Assembly: GCA_016187465.1 (NCBI GenBank)
Contig: JACPJQ010000005.1
Location: 1-64,000 of the forward strand
Direction of reading: 5' to 3'
DNA length: 64,000 nt
From: Candidatus Woesearchaeota archaeon
GTDB taxonomy: Archaea; Nanobdellota; Nanobdellia; Woesearchaeales; GW2011-AR4
The notes beneath the pieces are model-generated. The model had not been told where the DNA came from. It ran no database searches and worked only from the letters and a program-made list of their open reading frames with translations. A program made the position numbers and the translations under genes. Below, piece after piece: positions 23,091 through 32,170 of this stretch. Position 1 is the first letter of the stretch, and every line of letters starts with the position of its first letter.

Positions 23091-24566
23091 CTAAGTGTGC
23101 GGGCTCTTTGGCTGCACCTTCGTCTGGGCCAAAGGCCTGTCGTGATAGTATCTTGACATTATCATGCCTATCTTGTTAACGTCTGTGAGATTTCTGCTGA
23201 CCAGCCATTTCAAAATTGTGATTTTTGACTGCATATCGGCGTAAATTTCCGATTTTGAAAGCCCTGTGTAAAGATTCAAAGTTTCTAAAATAGCCAAAGG
23301 CTCGTTGACAAGTTCAAACTCGTCCTTGGTTGGGTTGAGCTGCATCAAAACTCTTGGATCGCCGTTCGGCAGAAGCTCGGCAATCTGCAGCGTCCTTCTT
23401 CTGCCCAGCCTCCTGTTGATGTGCTGCACGACAATTAGTGAAAGCGCTGAAAGCATTTGCTTTGGCAGATCTATAGGCGGGTTAGTCAGCCTGTTTATTG
23501 TTTCTCGCGCATTATTCGCGTGCAAAGTGCCGTAGACAGAATGCCCTGTGTGCATTGCCTCGAAAAGCACTTCCGCCTCTCTTTTTCTTCTTATCTCGCC
23601 GACAATAATCCTGTCAGGCCTCATTCTTAATGAATTCACTATCAAATCCAGCATTTCAATGCCGCCCTTGCCTTCAGGATTCGGCAGTCTTGTTTCCATC
23701 GGCACCCAGTGCAGGATTTTTGGAAGCATGAGCTCGCGTGTATCCTCCACCGAGATTATCCTTTGGTTTGCCGGGAAAAAATTTGAGACTGCGTTGAGCA
23801 TGCTTGTTTTTCCCGAGGCTGTCCCGCCGGCCACGATAACTGACAGCTCGTTCTGCACAGCCATCCACAGCAGCGCAGCCCCTTCATAGGATATTGTCTT
23901 TTCTTTTATCAGGTCAGTCACAGTCCACGGCTTCACAGCAAACTTTCTTATTGTGATTGTATTTCCTTTTGAAGATATAGGAAATAATGTCGCATTCACC
24001 CTGTCGCCCGTCTTCAAGTGGGCGTCCATCAGTGGGTTGAGTATTGTGATTTCCTTGCCGACGTCTCTTCCAATTATGGTTGAATAATGCCTAATCCTTG
24101 ACTCTGTAGGAATCAGCACGTTTGTTTTGAGCCATCCGTATTTCCTGTGGTAAACACTTACGGGCTCGGTTGCGTTATTGATGGCAATCTCTTCAAGGTT
24201 TGCGTCTTTGAGCAGTATGTCTAAATTTCCCAAGCCTATATTCTGCTGAAGTATATAGTTAATGAGCATGTCCATTGTTTTCCTGTCGGCAGTCGGAAAA
24301 TACTTGGCGAGCAGCTTCAGGATTTTTTCCTTGAACTGCTCCTGCACATTATAAACGCTTTCTTCTTCTGTCAGAGTTTTTGTCTCCTCAGAAACAAACT
24401 CGTCCCTTATCTTCTCAAGGACTAATTTAGTGGTGTCGCTTATGTTTGTTATGGAGATATTGTATGTTGGGACAGGCTCGCCTTCCTTCGAAATTATGTT
24501 CACATCGACTACTATCTCATTAACATTTAGTTCGTAGGTGTCAATTATCCTGTCGCTTTTTTCCAT
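23091..24566 (-). CDS. Type IV pilus assembly/secretion ATPase (TadA/VirB11-like)
   Basis: 491 aa. N-terminal domain (residues 1-200), then the RecA-like ATPase: Walker A AGGTASGKTS (residues 246-255), Asp box VEDTRELMLPK, Walker B RPDRIIVGEIRRKREA, His box MHTGHSVYGTLHANN. A hexameric motor that powers pilin assembly at the membrane. Short C-terminal extension RPLAQTKVQPKSPHT. Downstream are the two platform proteins and four pilins. Confidence 0.95.
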   Translation of the reverse strand: MEKSDRIIDTYELNVNEIVVDVNIISKEGEPVPTYNISITNISDTTKLVLEKIRDEFVSEETKTLTEEESVYNVQEQFKEKILKLLAKYFPTADRKTMDMLINYILQQNIGLGNLDILLKDANLEEIAINNATEPVSVYHRKYGWLKTNVLIPTESRIRHYSTIIGRDVGKEITILNPLMDAHLKTGDRVNATLFPISSKGNTITIRKFAVKPWTVTDLIKEKTISYEGAALLWMAVQNELSVIVAGGTASGKTSMLNAVSNFFPANQRIISVEDTRELMLPKILHWVPMETRLPNPEGKGGIEMLDLIVNSLRMRPDRIIVGEIRRKREAEVLFEAMHTGHSVYGTLHANNARETINRLTNPPIDLPKQMLSALSLIVVQHINRRLGRRRTLQIAELLPNGDPRVLMQLNPTKDEFELVNEPLAILETLNLYTGLSKSEIYADMQSKITILKWLVSRNLTDVNKIGMIMSRYYHDRPLAQTKVQPKSPHT

Positions 24567-24609
24567 TTTGAATTTTTATTGGGATAAAATGTTCGGCTTG
24601 CCGGGGATT

Positions 24610-25587
24610 TTATGACAATGTTTTGATTTTAGCGTGCAGGACTTTCGCTTCCGGATCGCGGGGATCCATCTGAAGCGCCTCCTGTATGTCATTGATTGCT
24701 TCCTTATAAAAGCCTTTTTCTATGTTTCTTTTTGCGCTCTCCTTTTTTTCGCTCAAGGACATCCCTGACTGCGGCTCGGCTGCTTTTTGAGCTTGTTGGC
24801 CCTGCTGAATCTGAGATGGGCGCTGGCTTGGCTGCTGAGACAGCTGTCTCTGCAGGATTGATATTTCTGTATAAATGCTTAGGCTCTTGTAGATGTCCAA
24901 AAGCCTCATTCCTATTGAATTCTTATGCCTCAGAAAGCCTTCCGGAACTTGATTGTAAAGCTCCATGCACTTGATGTAATTTGCGATTGCGTTAGGCATG
25001 TCCCTTTTCCTTACCAAGTCGTTTATTCTTTCTATCATCCGATTTAGTTCATTTACCAAAATGTAAACGCGTTTTATCAGCTCATTATCTGTTGTATTTT
25101 TAAGTTCTTTGTAAAATTCCATAACCTGCTCCTGCATTATCTTTTTTTCTTCGAAGAATGGGTTTGGGATTGAATTGCTTATTTCCTGTATTTCAGAGTA
25201 AAGCTTAAATGGCTGCTCTTTCTTGCCTTCTTTCATTGCAGCTCTTGCCCTGCTTATCAATTCGTAAGCATGGTTCGCCTTTTTCTTTATGTCGTCATAA
25301 GCATTATTCAATATGCTTGAGAACTGCCTGCTTGCCGCTGCCAGCTGCTCATAGATTTCCTTGTTCCACTTAACATTTTGCTGCGCCAGGGTATTCCATA
25401 ACCTGACATAAGACTGCTCGGCTTCGTCAAGATTGCCCCTGCTTAAGCTTGATGTTATGCTCTCAAACAGCGGAGACTGCTGAAAATCCTCCTTAAATTC
25501 AGGCACGCCTGTTTTCAGCTTTTCATATTTGTCCGTACCCAAACCTAATTCAGAAAGCTCTCTGTCCAAAAAATCATCTACGTCCAT
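24610..25587 (-). CDS. Coiled-coil/TPR-like protein of the pilus locus
   Basis: 325 aa, almost entirely helical. Residues about 60-230 resemble an elongated helical repeat array; a Gln/Pro-rich linker (LSQQPSQRPSQIQQGQQ) follows; the last 40 residues form a TPR-like hairpin (AKRNIEKGFYKEAINDIQEAL..PRDPEAKVLHAKI). Such proteins are regularly found beside archaeal pilus ATPases and may act as cytoplasmic scaffold. No signal peptide. Confidence 0.75.
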   Translation of the reverse strand: MDVDDFLDRELSELGLGTDKYEKLKTGVPEFKEDFQQSPLFESITSSLSRGNLDEAEQSYVRLWNTLAQQNVKWNKEIYEQLAAASRQFSSILNNAYDDIKKKANHAYELISRARAAMKEGKKEQPFKLYSEIQEISNSIPNPFFEEKKIMQEQVMEFYKELKNTTDNELIKRVYILVNELNRMIERINDLVRKRDMPNAIANYIKCMELYNQVPEGFLRHKNSIGMRLLDIYKSLSIYTEISILQRQLSQQPSQRPSQIQQGQQAQKAAEPQSGMSLSEKKESAKRNIEKGFYKEAINDIQEALQMDPRDPEAKVLHAKIKTLS

Positions 25588-25614
25588 TTTAAGCTATTCT
25601 ACGTCCATTTTAAG

Positions 25615-26067
25615 CTATAAATATGAAAGATACTTGTTCCAGAGCTCCTGAATCGCCCCTTCCGGAACTTTCTTTTCTCTGGACTTTCCAAAAAACTCCT
25701 CCCTTATGCTGACAAGGTTCTCCTGAAGGTATTTTCTCCATATGCCCTCGATATACTCGTAAGGTATCTTTTTTTCTTTTGCCTTCTTGTAAAACTGTTC
25801 TTTTGTTATGAGATCCTCCATAAAGCCTTTCTCTCTTATCTTGATTTGACCTATGCTGTCCTTGTAGAGGTAAACATAGGGAGTTGTGAACTTGTACTCT
25901 ATGCCAAAAACCCTTTCCTCCACTAAAAAATCAACCAATGCCTGCACGCTTGCAAGCGGCATCTTGAGTTTTTTCGCGGCCTCCTCCACAGATATCTTCC
26001 TGCTTCTTTTCACAATATCCAAAAGCTCGTCTGCATCAGTTCTCAAAACAGCGTCTTTGGGAGCCAT
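25615..26067 (-). CDS. Winged-helix protein of the pilus locus
   Basis: 150 aa from ATG 26067 (MAPKDAVLRTDADELLDIVK); a TATA box (GTTTTTATATCC on the minus strand, about 26087-26098) places transcription start near this ATG, so longer starts are rejected. Winged-helix domain: SRKISVEEAAKKLKMPLASVQALVDFLVEERVFGIEYKF. The C-terminal half contains two similar helical segments (KKIPYEYIEGIWRKYLQEN; KKVPEGAIQELWNKYLSYL), an internal repeat. Possibly a regulator or assembly factor for the downstream pilus genes. Confidence 0.78.
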   Translation of the reverse strand: MAPKDAVLRTDADELLDIVKRSRKISVEEAAKKLKMPLASVQALVDFLVEERVFGIEYKFTTPYVYLYKDSIGQIKIREKGFMEDLITKEQFYKKAKEKKIPYEYIEGIWRKYLQENLVSIREEFFGKSREKKVPEGAIQELWNKYLSYL

Positions 26068-26121
26068 ATGATTTAATTCAGCGCAGGATATAAAAACTTT
26101 AGTTATTTTTTGTGAGTAGCA

Positions 26122-26221
26122 ACTATACCCACCCGCAAAAATAGCAAGGGATAGTTGTGGGTTCGTAATAGTCAACAACAAAAATACATAATACTTGATT
26201 ACTTTGTTGGTCGACAGTATC
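26122..26221 (-). repeat. Twin-hairpin element, family C copy 1
   Basis: On the minus strand: left hairpin CAACAAAG...TTGTTGTTGAC, spacer ACTATTACGAAC, right hairpin CCCACA...TGCGGG and tail GTGGGTATAG. The twin of 47210-47309, and of the same plan as family B (for example 55806-55899) with different stem bases. It separates the wHTH gene from the membrane-anchored pilus components. Confidence 0.7.
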
Positions 26222-26263
26222 CAAATTGATTTATTGAATTTTATTCAGCGCACTAAAAGCCCG

Positions 26264-27244
26264 CTAGCATGCCTTTTTAGTATTCTGCCCCGTAAGGTTG
26301 TATTTTGCCACGTGGTCCAAATCAAGCTTAAAATATTTAAACTCGTCCCATAGATCTGTGATGTTGTAAAGCTCTTTGCATTTTCCCGCAAAACTCTGAT
26401 TCCAAAAGAGATAATCAACATATCTTTCCGTCCGGTCAGAGGGTGTTATCTTATTGGGGTTGACCAAAGATTCAATGCCGCAGCAGCTTGAGTTGCTTAT
26501 TGTGTTTGTGAATCTCATCAGAAAGCTGGGGGCTCCTGAACTTTGCCAATGAACATAAGTGCCGTTTCTTAAGTGCTCCCTCACCCGGCTCAAGTTCCAT
26601 TCATTAAAGTTTACCGACGATTTTTTTATTTGGTTGGTGTATCTCTTATTGGTATTGACAAGGTAATAGGGGTCATGAAGGCCTTCAATGCTTATTGTTG
26701 TGGTTACTATTGATTTTTCTTTCCACACTGCAACATTTGACACGACTGTAAGGTTTACATCAAGCTTAGCGTCTATGTTCCATGGATTTGTCTGGTATAC
26801 TGATACGCTGTTTATCTTTATTGTTGTGTTGGCGTTCAAAGTGTCCTGCGCAGCTTTAATGATCTTATTAGTCCAGTTTGTTAAAGTATTATTATCCATT
26901 ATTTTTTTGCCTGTAATTGTGTCGATAGGCACTTTGTTGATTGTGCCGTTTATGCTTACTTCAGAAAAAGCGGCATTCAGGTTTGGCAGGTATGCCCCTG
27001 TCGAATTCATGTAGAAAACAAGGGACAGGATAGTTTTATGCGTTGTAGCCCTCAGAATCGTCTCAAGATACCCATTTTCAAAATCATCAACATAACTGTT
27101 TAAAGTGTTTAATCTTATTCTGACAGACTGTGTGTCTTTCCGCAGGCTTACGTCTGCCTGGGGCGTAAACACAAGGACAAACACAACCATCATGGTTATT
27201 GCAATGAAAGTGAAGAATATTCCTTTCCTGTTTATTTTTCCCAC
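26264..27244 (-). CDS. Membrane-anchored extracellular pilus-locus protein
   Basis: 326 aa from GTG 27244 (reads VGKINRKGIFFTFIAITMMV), overlapping the upstream gene by 13 nt; a longer start would overlap by 43 nt. Residues about 9-30 form one membrane helix; the rest is extracellular, with many N-x-S/T sites and three or four Cys near the C-terminal end (SNSSCCGIES, FAGKCKELYNI). Probably a minor pseudopilin-like or surface component. No family recognised. Confidence 0.72.
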   Translation of the reverse strand: MGKINRKGIFFTFIAITMMVVFVLVFTPQADVSLRKDTQSVRIRLNTLNSYVDDFENGYLETILRATTHKTILSLVFYMNSTGAYLPNLNAAFSEVSINGTINKVPIDTITGKKIMDNNTLTNWTNKIIKAAQDTLNANTTIKINSVSVYQTNPWNIDAKLDVNLTVVSNVAVWKEKSIVTTTISIEGLHDPYYLVNTNKRYTNQIKKSSVNFNEWNLSRVREHLRNGTYVHWQSSGAPSFLMRFTNTISNSSCCGIESLVNPNKITPSDRTERYVDYLFWNQSFAGKCKELYNITDLWDEFKYFKLDLDHVAKYNLTGQNTKKAC

Positions 27245-27765
27245 ACAAACACCTCTGCCTTGTATGGCCCCCACACGCTGCTAATTGTTTTGTTTATGAT
27301 GCCGAATGTGATTTGCTTTGAAGTGAGAAGTATTGTTGTGCTGCTTTTCGAGCTGATGTGCTCAGGCGTTGGAGCCCTTGGATACAAAAGAGTGTTATCT
27401 ATCCAAACCTCATACTTGTATTGCGGCGGCATTACATCTTTTGAGACACTTTGTATGAATTTTTCGGCAATATCCAATTTTTTTGTGGCGTAGAACTCCC
27501 CTATCTGCTGAAGCAGGGTATTTTCCGGCTCTGTGACAATGCCCTGTTTCCACAAGTCTCCGCCTATGCCTGCATATTGGTTATTAAGGTCCTTTATCTT
27601 GACGTTAGAAAGAAAATTAAGCAAATCATCTGACAGCAGTTCAACCTGGGTGGGCTTGGGCAAATCAACATACAAAGACGTAACCAGAAAAACACCTATT
27701 ATGAGAATGAATAGGCCCAGCGCCGCGTCTAGCATAAAGAAATAACCTCTTTTTTTAATTGGCAT
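27232..27765 (-). CDS. Pseudopilin-like membrane-anchored protein
   Basis: 177 aa. MPIKKRGYFFMLDAALGLFI: a short basic leader followed by a hydrophobic N-terminal helix as in minor pilins, although the conserved Glu is replaced by Asp (FMLDAALG). The extracellular part is mixed alpha/beta. Overlaps the next gene. Together with its neighbours it forms a set of non-classical pilin-like subunits. Confidence 0.72.
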   Translation of the reverse strand: MPIKKRGYFFMLDAALGLFILIIGVFLVTSLYVDLPKPTQVELLSDDLLNFLSNVKIKDLNNQYAGIGGDLWKQGIVTEPENTLLQQIGEFYATKKLDIAEKFIQSVSKDVMPPQYKYEVWIDNTLLYPRAPTPEHISSKSSTTILLTSKQITFGIINKTISSVWGPYKAEVFVWEK

Positions 27766-27808
27766 TTTTATATAGGCATTCCAAAGAATATCGGGTATAT
27801 ATAATTTC

Positions 27809-28204
27809 TTATTTTTGGCTGCAGGGTGTGCCGTCCAAGCCTATGGTTGGCGCTCCTATGCCCTTAAAGCTGTTGTTGATAACGACAAGATTGCCCTTTT
27901 CATCCTCAATGTAAATGCAGAAATCTCCACTCACCTTCAGCCTTTTTTTCAGTTCGTCATAGTCCATGTTTTTCAGGTCGTTGAGTTTGCTCACGCTAAC
28001 CTCATTTCCTTCAACAACTTTCACCAAACTGTCTTCATTTGTTATCTGCTTGATTACTACATACGCTTCTTCCTTTAAGTTGCCGGCTTTCGTATCTGTA
28101 TTTGTGCCAAGCAGAGAATAAAATACAAAAAAAGCGCCGATGAAGATTATTGCTGCAAGGGCTATATCCATGGACCATGACTGGGCTTTTTTTGTGTCTG
28201 CCAC
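27809..28204 (-). CDS. Pilin-like protein with FCIYIEDE motif (paralogue 1)
   Basis: 131 aa. Leader MADTKKAQSWSMDIALAAIIFI: pilin-like cleavage before QSWSMD and hydrophobic helix. The head ends SGDFCIYIEDEKGNLVVINNSF and ...GLDGTPCSQK. The motif FCIYIEDE-x-G-N-(L/I)-(V/L) and a C-terminal Cys recur in the adjacent gene, so the two arose by tandem duplication. The Cys pair probably forms a disulfide. Confidence 0.75.
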   Translation of the reverse strand: MADTKKAQSWSMDIALAAIIFIGAFFVFYSLLGTNTDTKAGNLKEEAYVVIKQITNEDSLVKVVEGNEVSVSKLNDLKNMDYDELKKRLKVSGDFCIYIEDEKGNLVVINNSFKGIGAPTIGLDGTPCSQK

Positions 28205-28231
28205 TTTAACATTTTTAATTAAACATTTCCC

Positions 28232-28576
28232 CTATTCTCTGCAGTAGATTCCGTCTTCGTTCAGCTGGGGATCGCCTTTGGACAGGAGGATGTTTCCCGA
28301 CTCATCCTCGATGTAAATGCAGAAATTCTTCTTGGCATTGAGCGATTCTTTAAAATCCTCGTAGTCCATTATTTGCACCTGATTCATTTTGGTATCATTA
28401 ATTATTCCATTGGCTGCAAATCCTATCCCGTCATTGCCTAAAATAACATCGGTTATCTTTTCCGCCTCCGTCAATTTTGATTCATTGGCATGGTTGGATA
28501 TCCCCACAAACAATGCGATAAGGGCAACTATCAAAACCAGCGTTATTTCGTCAATTCTAATATTTGATCTTGGCAT
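28232..28576 (-). CDS. Pilin-like protein with FCIYIEDE motif (paralogue 2)
   Basis: 114 aa. N-terminal hydrophobic helix ITLVLIVALIALFVGISN, then a head related to the preceding protein: MDYEDFKESLNAKKNFCIYI, EDESGNILLSKGD, and NEDGIYCRE. The leader lacks the clear class III site, so this copy may be anchored rather than processed. Start ATG is 6 nt downstream of the large Cys-rich gene's stop. Confidence 0.72.
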   Translation of the reverse strand: MPRSNIRIDEITLVLIVALIALFVGISNHANESKLTEAEKITDVILGNDGIGFAANGIINDTKMNQVQIMDYEDFKESLNAKKNFCIYIEDESGNILLSKGDPQLNEDGIYCRE

Positions 28577-28582
28577 TTTAAA

Positions 28583-30970
28583 TTAGCTGCATGCTGCAAC
28601 AACAAGCTTCACAGGCTTGCCGTTGTACAGGACTATTCTGGTGACTTTGATCAATGTTCCGCTGTCACAGCTTACGCTTGCTTTAATCTCAACTTTAGGC
28701 TGCGGCGCTCCAGAGGCGCACACTACATAATGAGTTGCGCTGTAATCCCTTATCCAGCCCGGCTGTGAATTGTCGCAGGCTGCTCTTGAAATGCTGTCGT
28801 AGAATGTGCAGCCGTTTTTTGTGTCGCAGGATGCATGAACTATATTGTCGCCGAAGTAAGTGCAGTCCGGCTCGCATGATGTGCCTAAAATCATTGCGAG
28901 ATCAATAGTTGCCTGCTGCCCTGATGAAAGCGTAATTGTCCGTGTGTTGGGCAGATAGTCAGCGTGCGAAGCAATCAGATTGTAAGTCCCGCAGTTTATC
29001 TGGCTTATAGTGTAGTTGCCCAGCTGTCCGGTTATTGCTGATTTTACAATCGTAAGGCCTGTCCGCAAGCTCACATCAACATTAGGCACACGCTGGTTTT
29101 GCTGGTTTGCCGCTATTCCGAGGATAACAGGTTTGCATGCAAGATCATCGCAGTCTATCGGGCCGTTCGCGTCATTATCCTTGCCGTCAGTGCACGAATA
29201 TTGGTTTTCAGGCTTAATCAGGAAATTCGGAGTCCATGCATTGTTGCCGATTACTCCAACGCAGCTGACATTGCTAATATTGCTAATTTTAGTTCCTATG
29301 GTCGAGTCAATGCAGTTGTTCCATTCGTGCAGGTAGCACCACCATTTTGCATTGCCTGTGTTTGTCGCCTGGGCATCTCCTGACGACCAAACGCAGTCAG
29401 TTACGTTGTTCGTGCATTCCCCACCATAGTAATCGGGCTTGTAAAACTCATTTGGGTTGTTGCCGCAGCAGCTGCCTGTGGTTAAACGTGATTTATGGAC
29501 AACTGGATTGTTGCTTGCGTTATAGCAAGGTCCTCCAGATGCTGCAGAGCATGCTGCCCCGTCGCTGTTGAAGAGTGTATTGTAAACGCTGGTGTTTGTT
29601 GAATACGCCTTGCCTGCATCCTGGTGGTTTGACGGGCTCCATGTCCATGGATAGCCTGATGTCTGGTCGGCAACGCAGTTTAGGCATACGCTTTGGTTCT
29701 GGTCAGGAGTCCTGCAGGTGCCTCCCGGTGCAGTGCAGTAAGAACCGGCTGGACATTCTGCCGCATCGCACAAAGTCCTGTTGGTGTATTGGCATTTGTT
29801 GCTTACGCATGCTTCAATAGTACAGTTGGACTGCACACAGTCAGATGCAACATTACATAAGTCCGGACAATTTGGGTCTCCTACGCATGACGTATCATTG
29901 CAGTCAAGCACCCCATTGCAGTTGTTGTCGATGCCGTCATTGCAAAGCCCTACCTCATTTACGGTTTTTGTTGAGTCTCCCACCCCAAACATATTATCAC
30001 ACAGGCTGTCGCCGCACTGGAATGCAACTCCATCCCCATCAGCATCAGTGCTTGAATTTTGCCATGTGCAGGCTGCTATGCATGTCTGAAATGTTGTGCC
30101 TAGGCATTGCGTTGAACCCGGAGCGCAGATTCCCTGGGTGCATCCGCCTGAGCAGTTAACAGAGCCGCAATTGCCGCATGCCTGCCCATAATTCAGAGGC
30201 GCAGGATTAGGCCCAGAGCAAGTACCGTCGCATTGGATTGTGCCTCCGCAGCCGCAAGGACCGCAATTGCAAGCCTGTGAGTAATTTGACGGCGTTACAT
30301 CATCACAATACCAACTTTTCCATTGACATGATACGTTACAGCTCTGTTTCATGTTGCTGCATGGATTACATAAAGCGCCGATATTGATATCCGTGGGCGT
30401 GCATTCTGGATTAACGCAGAGGCTATTATTAAAAATGACCCCTACCGACAGCCACTCCAAATAGCACACCGTCTCACCTGAAAAAGTTGATGGAAATGTA
30501 AGGCAGGTTACATTTACCCTGAAGTTTGAATTATTCAGCTTATCGGGGGTCCATGCAAGATCATTTGTTACATCAATAATGAAGGGCCACACCTCTCCAG
30601 TATTGTAATCAATGTTAAAGATGCCCCCAACTATATGTGAAGGCCCATAAGTCAAGCCGCCGTCTCCGCTTACTTTTACATTTATAAACCCGTACGTATT
30701 ATCTGCCCAAAAATCTGCCCTAACTAGAACCTCTGAGATTACAGCAGCATTTGGAATTGAAAAGCAATAATTGTACCATCTCCCAGAAGTATTGAAAGTA
30801 TTTCCAACTATAGCAAACGCCGCTGTATTGGAATCATCTGAACTTGAATCTGTAAATGCTCTATCGCAATTATACCATTGGCCATCACAAGATGTGGGAT
30901 TTGTCCCATAAACTGCAATAGAAGAAATCAGAATAGCCAATAACAATAAAATAAACAGTTTATTATCCAT
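28583..30970 (-). CDS. Large secreted Cys-rich protein, putative pilus tip or adhesin
   Basis: 795 aa from ATG 30970; a GAGGAG Shine-Dalgarno sits 8 nt before this ATG, while the ATG two codons earlier is too close to it. Sec signal peptide (LFILLLLAILISSIAVYG). N-terminal beta-sandwich-like region, then about 400 residues very rich in Cys and Asn (CNPCSNMKQSC, DNNCNGVLDCND repeats with Ca-like DxDGDG), then a carboxypeptidase-regulatory-like Ig domain (VPNVDVSLRTG...GNYTISQINCGTYNLIAS) and a C-terminal Cys module. First gene of the pilus operon, with TATA CTTTATAAAATTAG about 35 nt upstream. Confidence 0.82.
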   Translation of the reverse strand: MDNKLFILLLLAILISSIAVYGTNPTSCDGQWYNCDRAFTDSSSDDSNTAAFAIVGNTFNTSGRWYNYCFSIPNAAVISEVLVRADFWADNTYGFINVKVSGDGGLTYGPSHIVGGIFNIDYNTGEVWPFIIDVTNDLAWTPDKLNNSNFRVNVTCLTFPSTFSGETVCYLEWLSVGVIFNNSLCVNPECTPTDINIGALCNPCSNMKQSCNVSCQWKSWYCDDVTPSNYSQACNCGPCGCGGTIQCDGTCSGPNPAPLNYGQACGNCGSVNCSGGCTQGICAPGSTQCLGTTFQTCIAACTWQNSSTDADGDGVAFQCGDSLCDNMFGVGDSTKTVNEVGLCNDGIDNNCNGVLDCNDTSCVGDPNCPDLCNVASDCVQSNCTIEACVSNKCQYTNRTLCDAAECPAGSYCTAPGGTCRTPDQNQSVCLNCVADQTSGYPWTWSPSNHQDAGKAYSTNTSVYNTLFNSDGAACSAASGGPCYNASNNPVVHKSRLTTGSCCGNNPNEFYKPDYYGGECTNNVTDCVWSSGDAQATNTGNAKWWCYLHEWNNCIDSTIGTKISNISNVSCVGVIGNNAWTPNFLIKPENQYSCTDGKDNDANGPIDCDDLACKPVILGIAANQQNQRVPNVDVSLRTGLTIVKSAITGQLGNYTISQINCGTYNLIASHADYLPNTRTITLSSGQQATIDLAMILGTSCEPDCTYFGDNIVHASCDTKNGCTFYDSISRAACDNSQPGWIRDYSATHYVVCASGAPQPKVEIKASVSCDSGTLIKVTRIVLYNGKPVKLVVAACS

Positions 30971-31100
30971 TTCCATACTCCTCTTTTTTACTAATACACC
31001 TAATTTTATAAAGAATATTAAAGCTTTTTGGTTTATTGGCGTAATTTGAGTTTCTTTTTTGGTTTTTTAGCTCGCAGTGAATTCGTTTTAAGTGATTTTT

Positions 31101-31197
31101 TATAGAGAATTTTGAATATCCATATAATTGTCAAAATTCTCTAAGAGAACTTTGAATGTAAAGTGGCAAAATTGAGGGTTATTCAAAGTTCTCTATA
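31101..31197. repeat. Twin-hairpin repeat, family D copy 2
   Basis: Two back-to-back inverted repeats: AGAGAATTTTGA...TCAAAATTCTCT and AGAGAACTTTGAAT...ATTCAAAGTTCTCT, framed by TATAG and CTATA. The right end supplies the stop codon of the neighbouring MNT gene remnant, so it appears to have inserted into that gene. Related copies at 6679 and 46549. Confidence 0.8.
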
Positions 31198-31365
31198 AGT
31201 TGCTATTACTAAATCGTGGGCTTACAATAACTAAGTCTACATCGCTATCCCTATGAAATTTGCCTGTAGCTCTCGAACCAAAAAAATCATCTTATGCACA
31301 GGAATGTCTCTATTCAGGGCATTTTTGCATTCTTTCAATTGTTTTATAATTGCTTTTCTACCCAT
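31193..31365 (-). pseudogene. MNT nucleotidyltransferase remnant
   Basis: Opens MGRKAIIKQLKECKNALNRD from ATG 31365, then shifts frame to FFGSRATGKFHRDSDVDLVI, the G-S-x-x-x-G...D-x-D signature of minimal nucleotidyltransferases, and stops at TAG inside the family D repeat. One frameshift plus truncation: dead gene. Closest relative in the window is the intact MNT at 32376. Confidence 0.7.
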
Positions 31366-31549
31366 TTCAGTATAGCTTCGCTTACTATTAAGAAATTCTT
31401 AACAATTTTGCCTAAGTTCTTTACTTCATGCACGTCAGGGTATCTTCAGTATACATATGCTAATGTCAATTCCTTAGCTTTTTCCAATAGGTCAGAAGGC
31501 AATCCGGCATTTTTTCCTAATTCCACAAGATCATGGATTTTTATCCTCC
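31344..31549 (-). pseudogene. HEPN-domain remnant with in-frame stop
   Basis: Frame reads RRIKIHDLVELGKNAGLPSD, continues ...LTLAYVY, stop, RYPDVHEVKNLGKIVKNF. It matches the C-terminal two thirds of the intact HEPN at 32672 (KVHDLVKLAKVLN..., YIDTRYPD), with a TGA replacing the residue after Y. The N-terminal third has been replaced by the end of the adjacent HepT gene. Confidence 0.68.
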
Positions 31550-31880
31550 TGCTCAAGGCTTGACAACAATTTTTTCAGCTTTGGAATCTCATTCTTTATT
31601 GCAGCCCAGACAAGCTTGTAGTCAATCCCAAAATATGCATGAATCAATCTATCCCTCATTCCGGCATTGATTTCCATTGAATGCCTTTATGCTCTTCCTT
31701 TACCTTATTTGGTATATGCTTTACAGCTTCGCCAATTACCTCAAATTTCCTTATGACTGCGCTTGATGTCTTCTCATCTGCCTCAAGTTCTTCAAGAGCT
31801 ATATCTCCTACAAATTCCTCAATATGCTCCATAGCATCAGCAATGTCCTTTATGAATAATTTGTAATCCCTTTTCTTCAT
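31531..31880 (-). pseudogene. hepT: HepT toxin (DUF86), frameshifted
   Basis: N-terminal part MKKRDYKLFIKDIADAMEHI...HKGIQWKSM is open, then one nucleotide is out of phase; the other frame continues GMRDRLIHAYFGIDYKLVWA...IPKLKKLLSSLEQED. The shift falls directly before the R-x4-6-H RNase motif (RDRLIHAYF), so the toxin should be inactive. Its partner MntA overlaps by 4 nt and is intact. Confidence 0.8.
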
Positions 31881-32170
31881 ATCTTGACCACATCCTTGAC
31901 AATGCTGCTTTTCAACTCTGGCCTTATTCCTCTCTCTGAAACTACATCTACCTTCATTTTTAGCCTTTCTTCCAGATAATTGCCCAATCCTACAAAATCA
32001 AAGAGAGATGCATTAGGGCTGAATCTAACAAGAACATCAACATCGCTTGTCTTTTTCTGCTCGCCTCTTGAATAAGAGCCGAAAATGCTTAGTTCCCTGA
32101 CTTTATACCTCTTCCTTAATTCAGGCTTGCTTGAAGCCAGGATGTTTTGAATCTGTTTTAAGTTTCTCAT
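31877..32170 (-). CDS. mntA: MntA-type nucleotidyltransferase antitoxin
   Basis: 97 aa from ATG 32170 (MRNLKQIQNILASSKPELRK). Active-site pattern IFGSYSRGEQKKTSDVDVLV (G-S-x9-D-x-D), then FVGLGNYLEERLKMKVDVVS. In MntA-HepT systems the antitoxin AMPylates the HEPN toxin. The ATG overlaps the stop (ATGA) of a 10-codon reading frame that is the leftover start of a HEPN gene. Confidence 0.88.
   Translation of the reverse strand: MRNLKQIQNILASSKPELRKRYKVRELSIFGSYSRGEQKKTSDVDVLVRFSPNASLFDFVGLGNYLEERLKMKVDVVSERGIRPELKSSIVKDVVKI

Noticed and set aside
28695-30159. Several plus- and minus-strand frames overlapping the large Cys-rich pilus-locus gene
   Set aside because: All are out-of-frame shadows of that gene.
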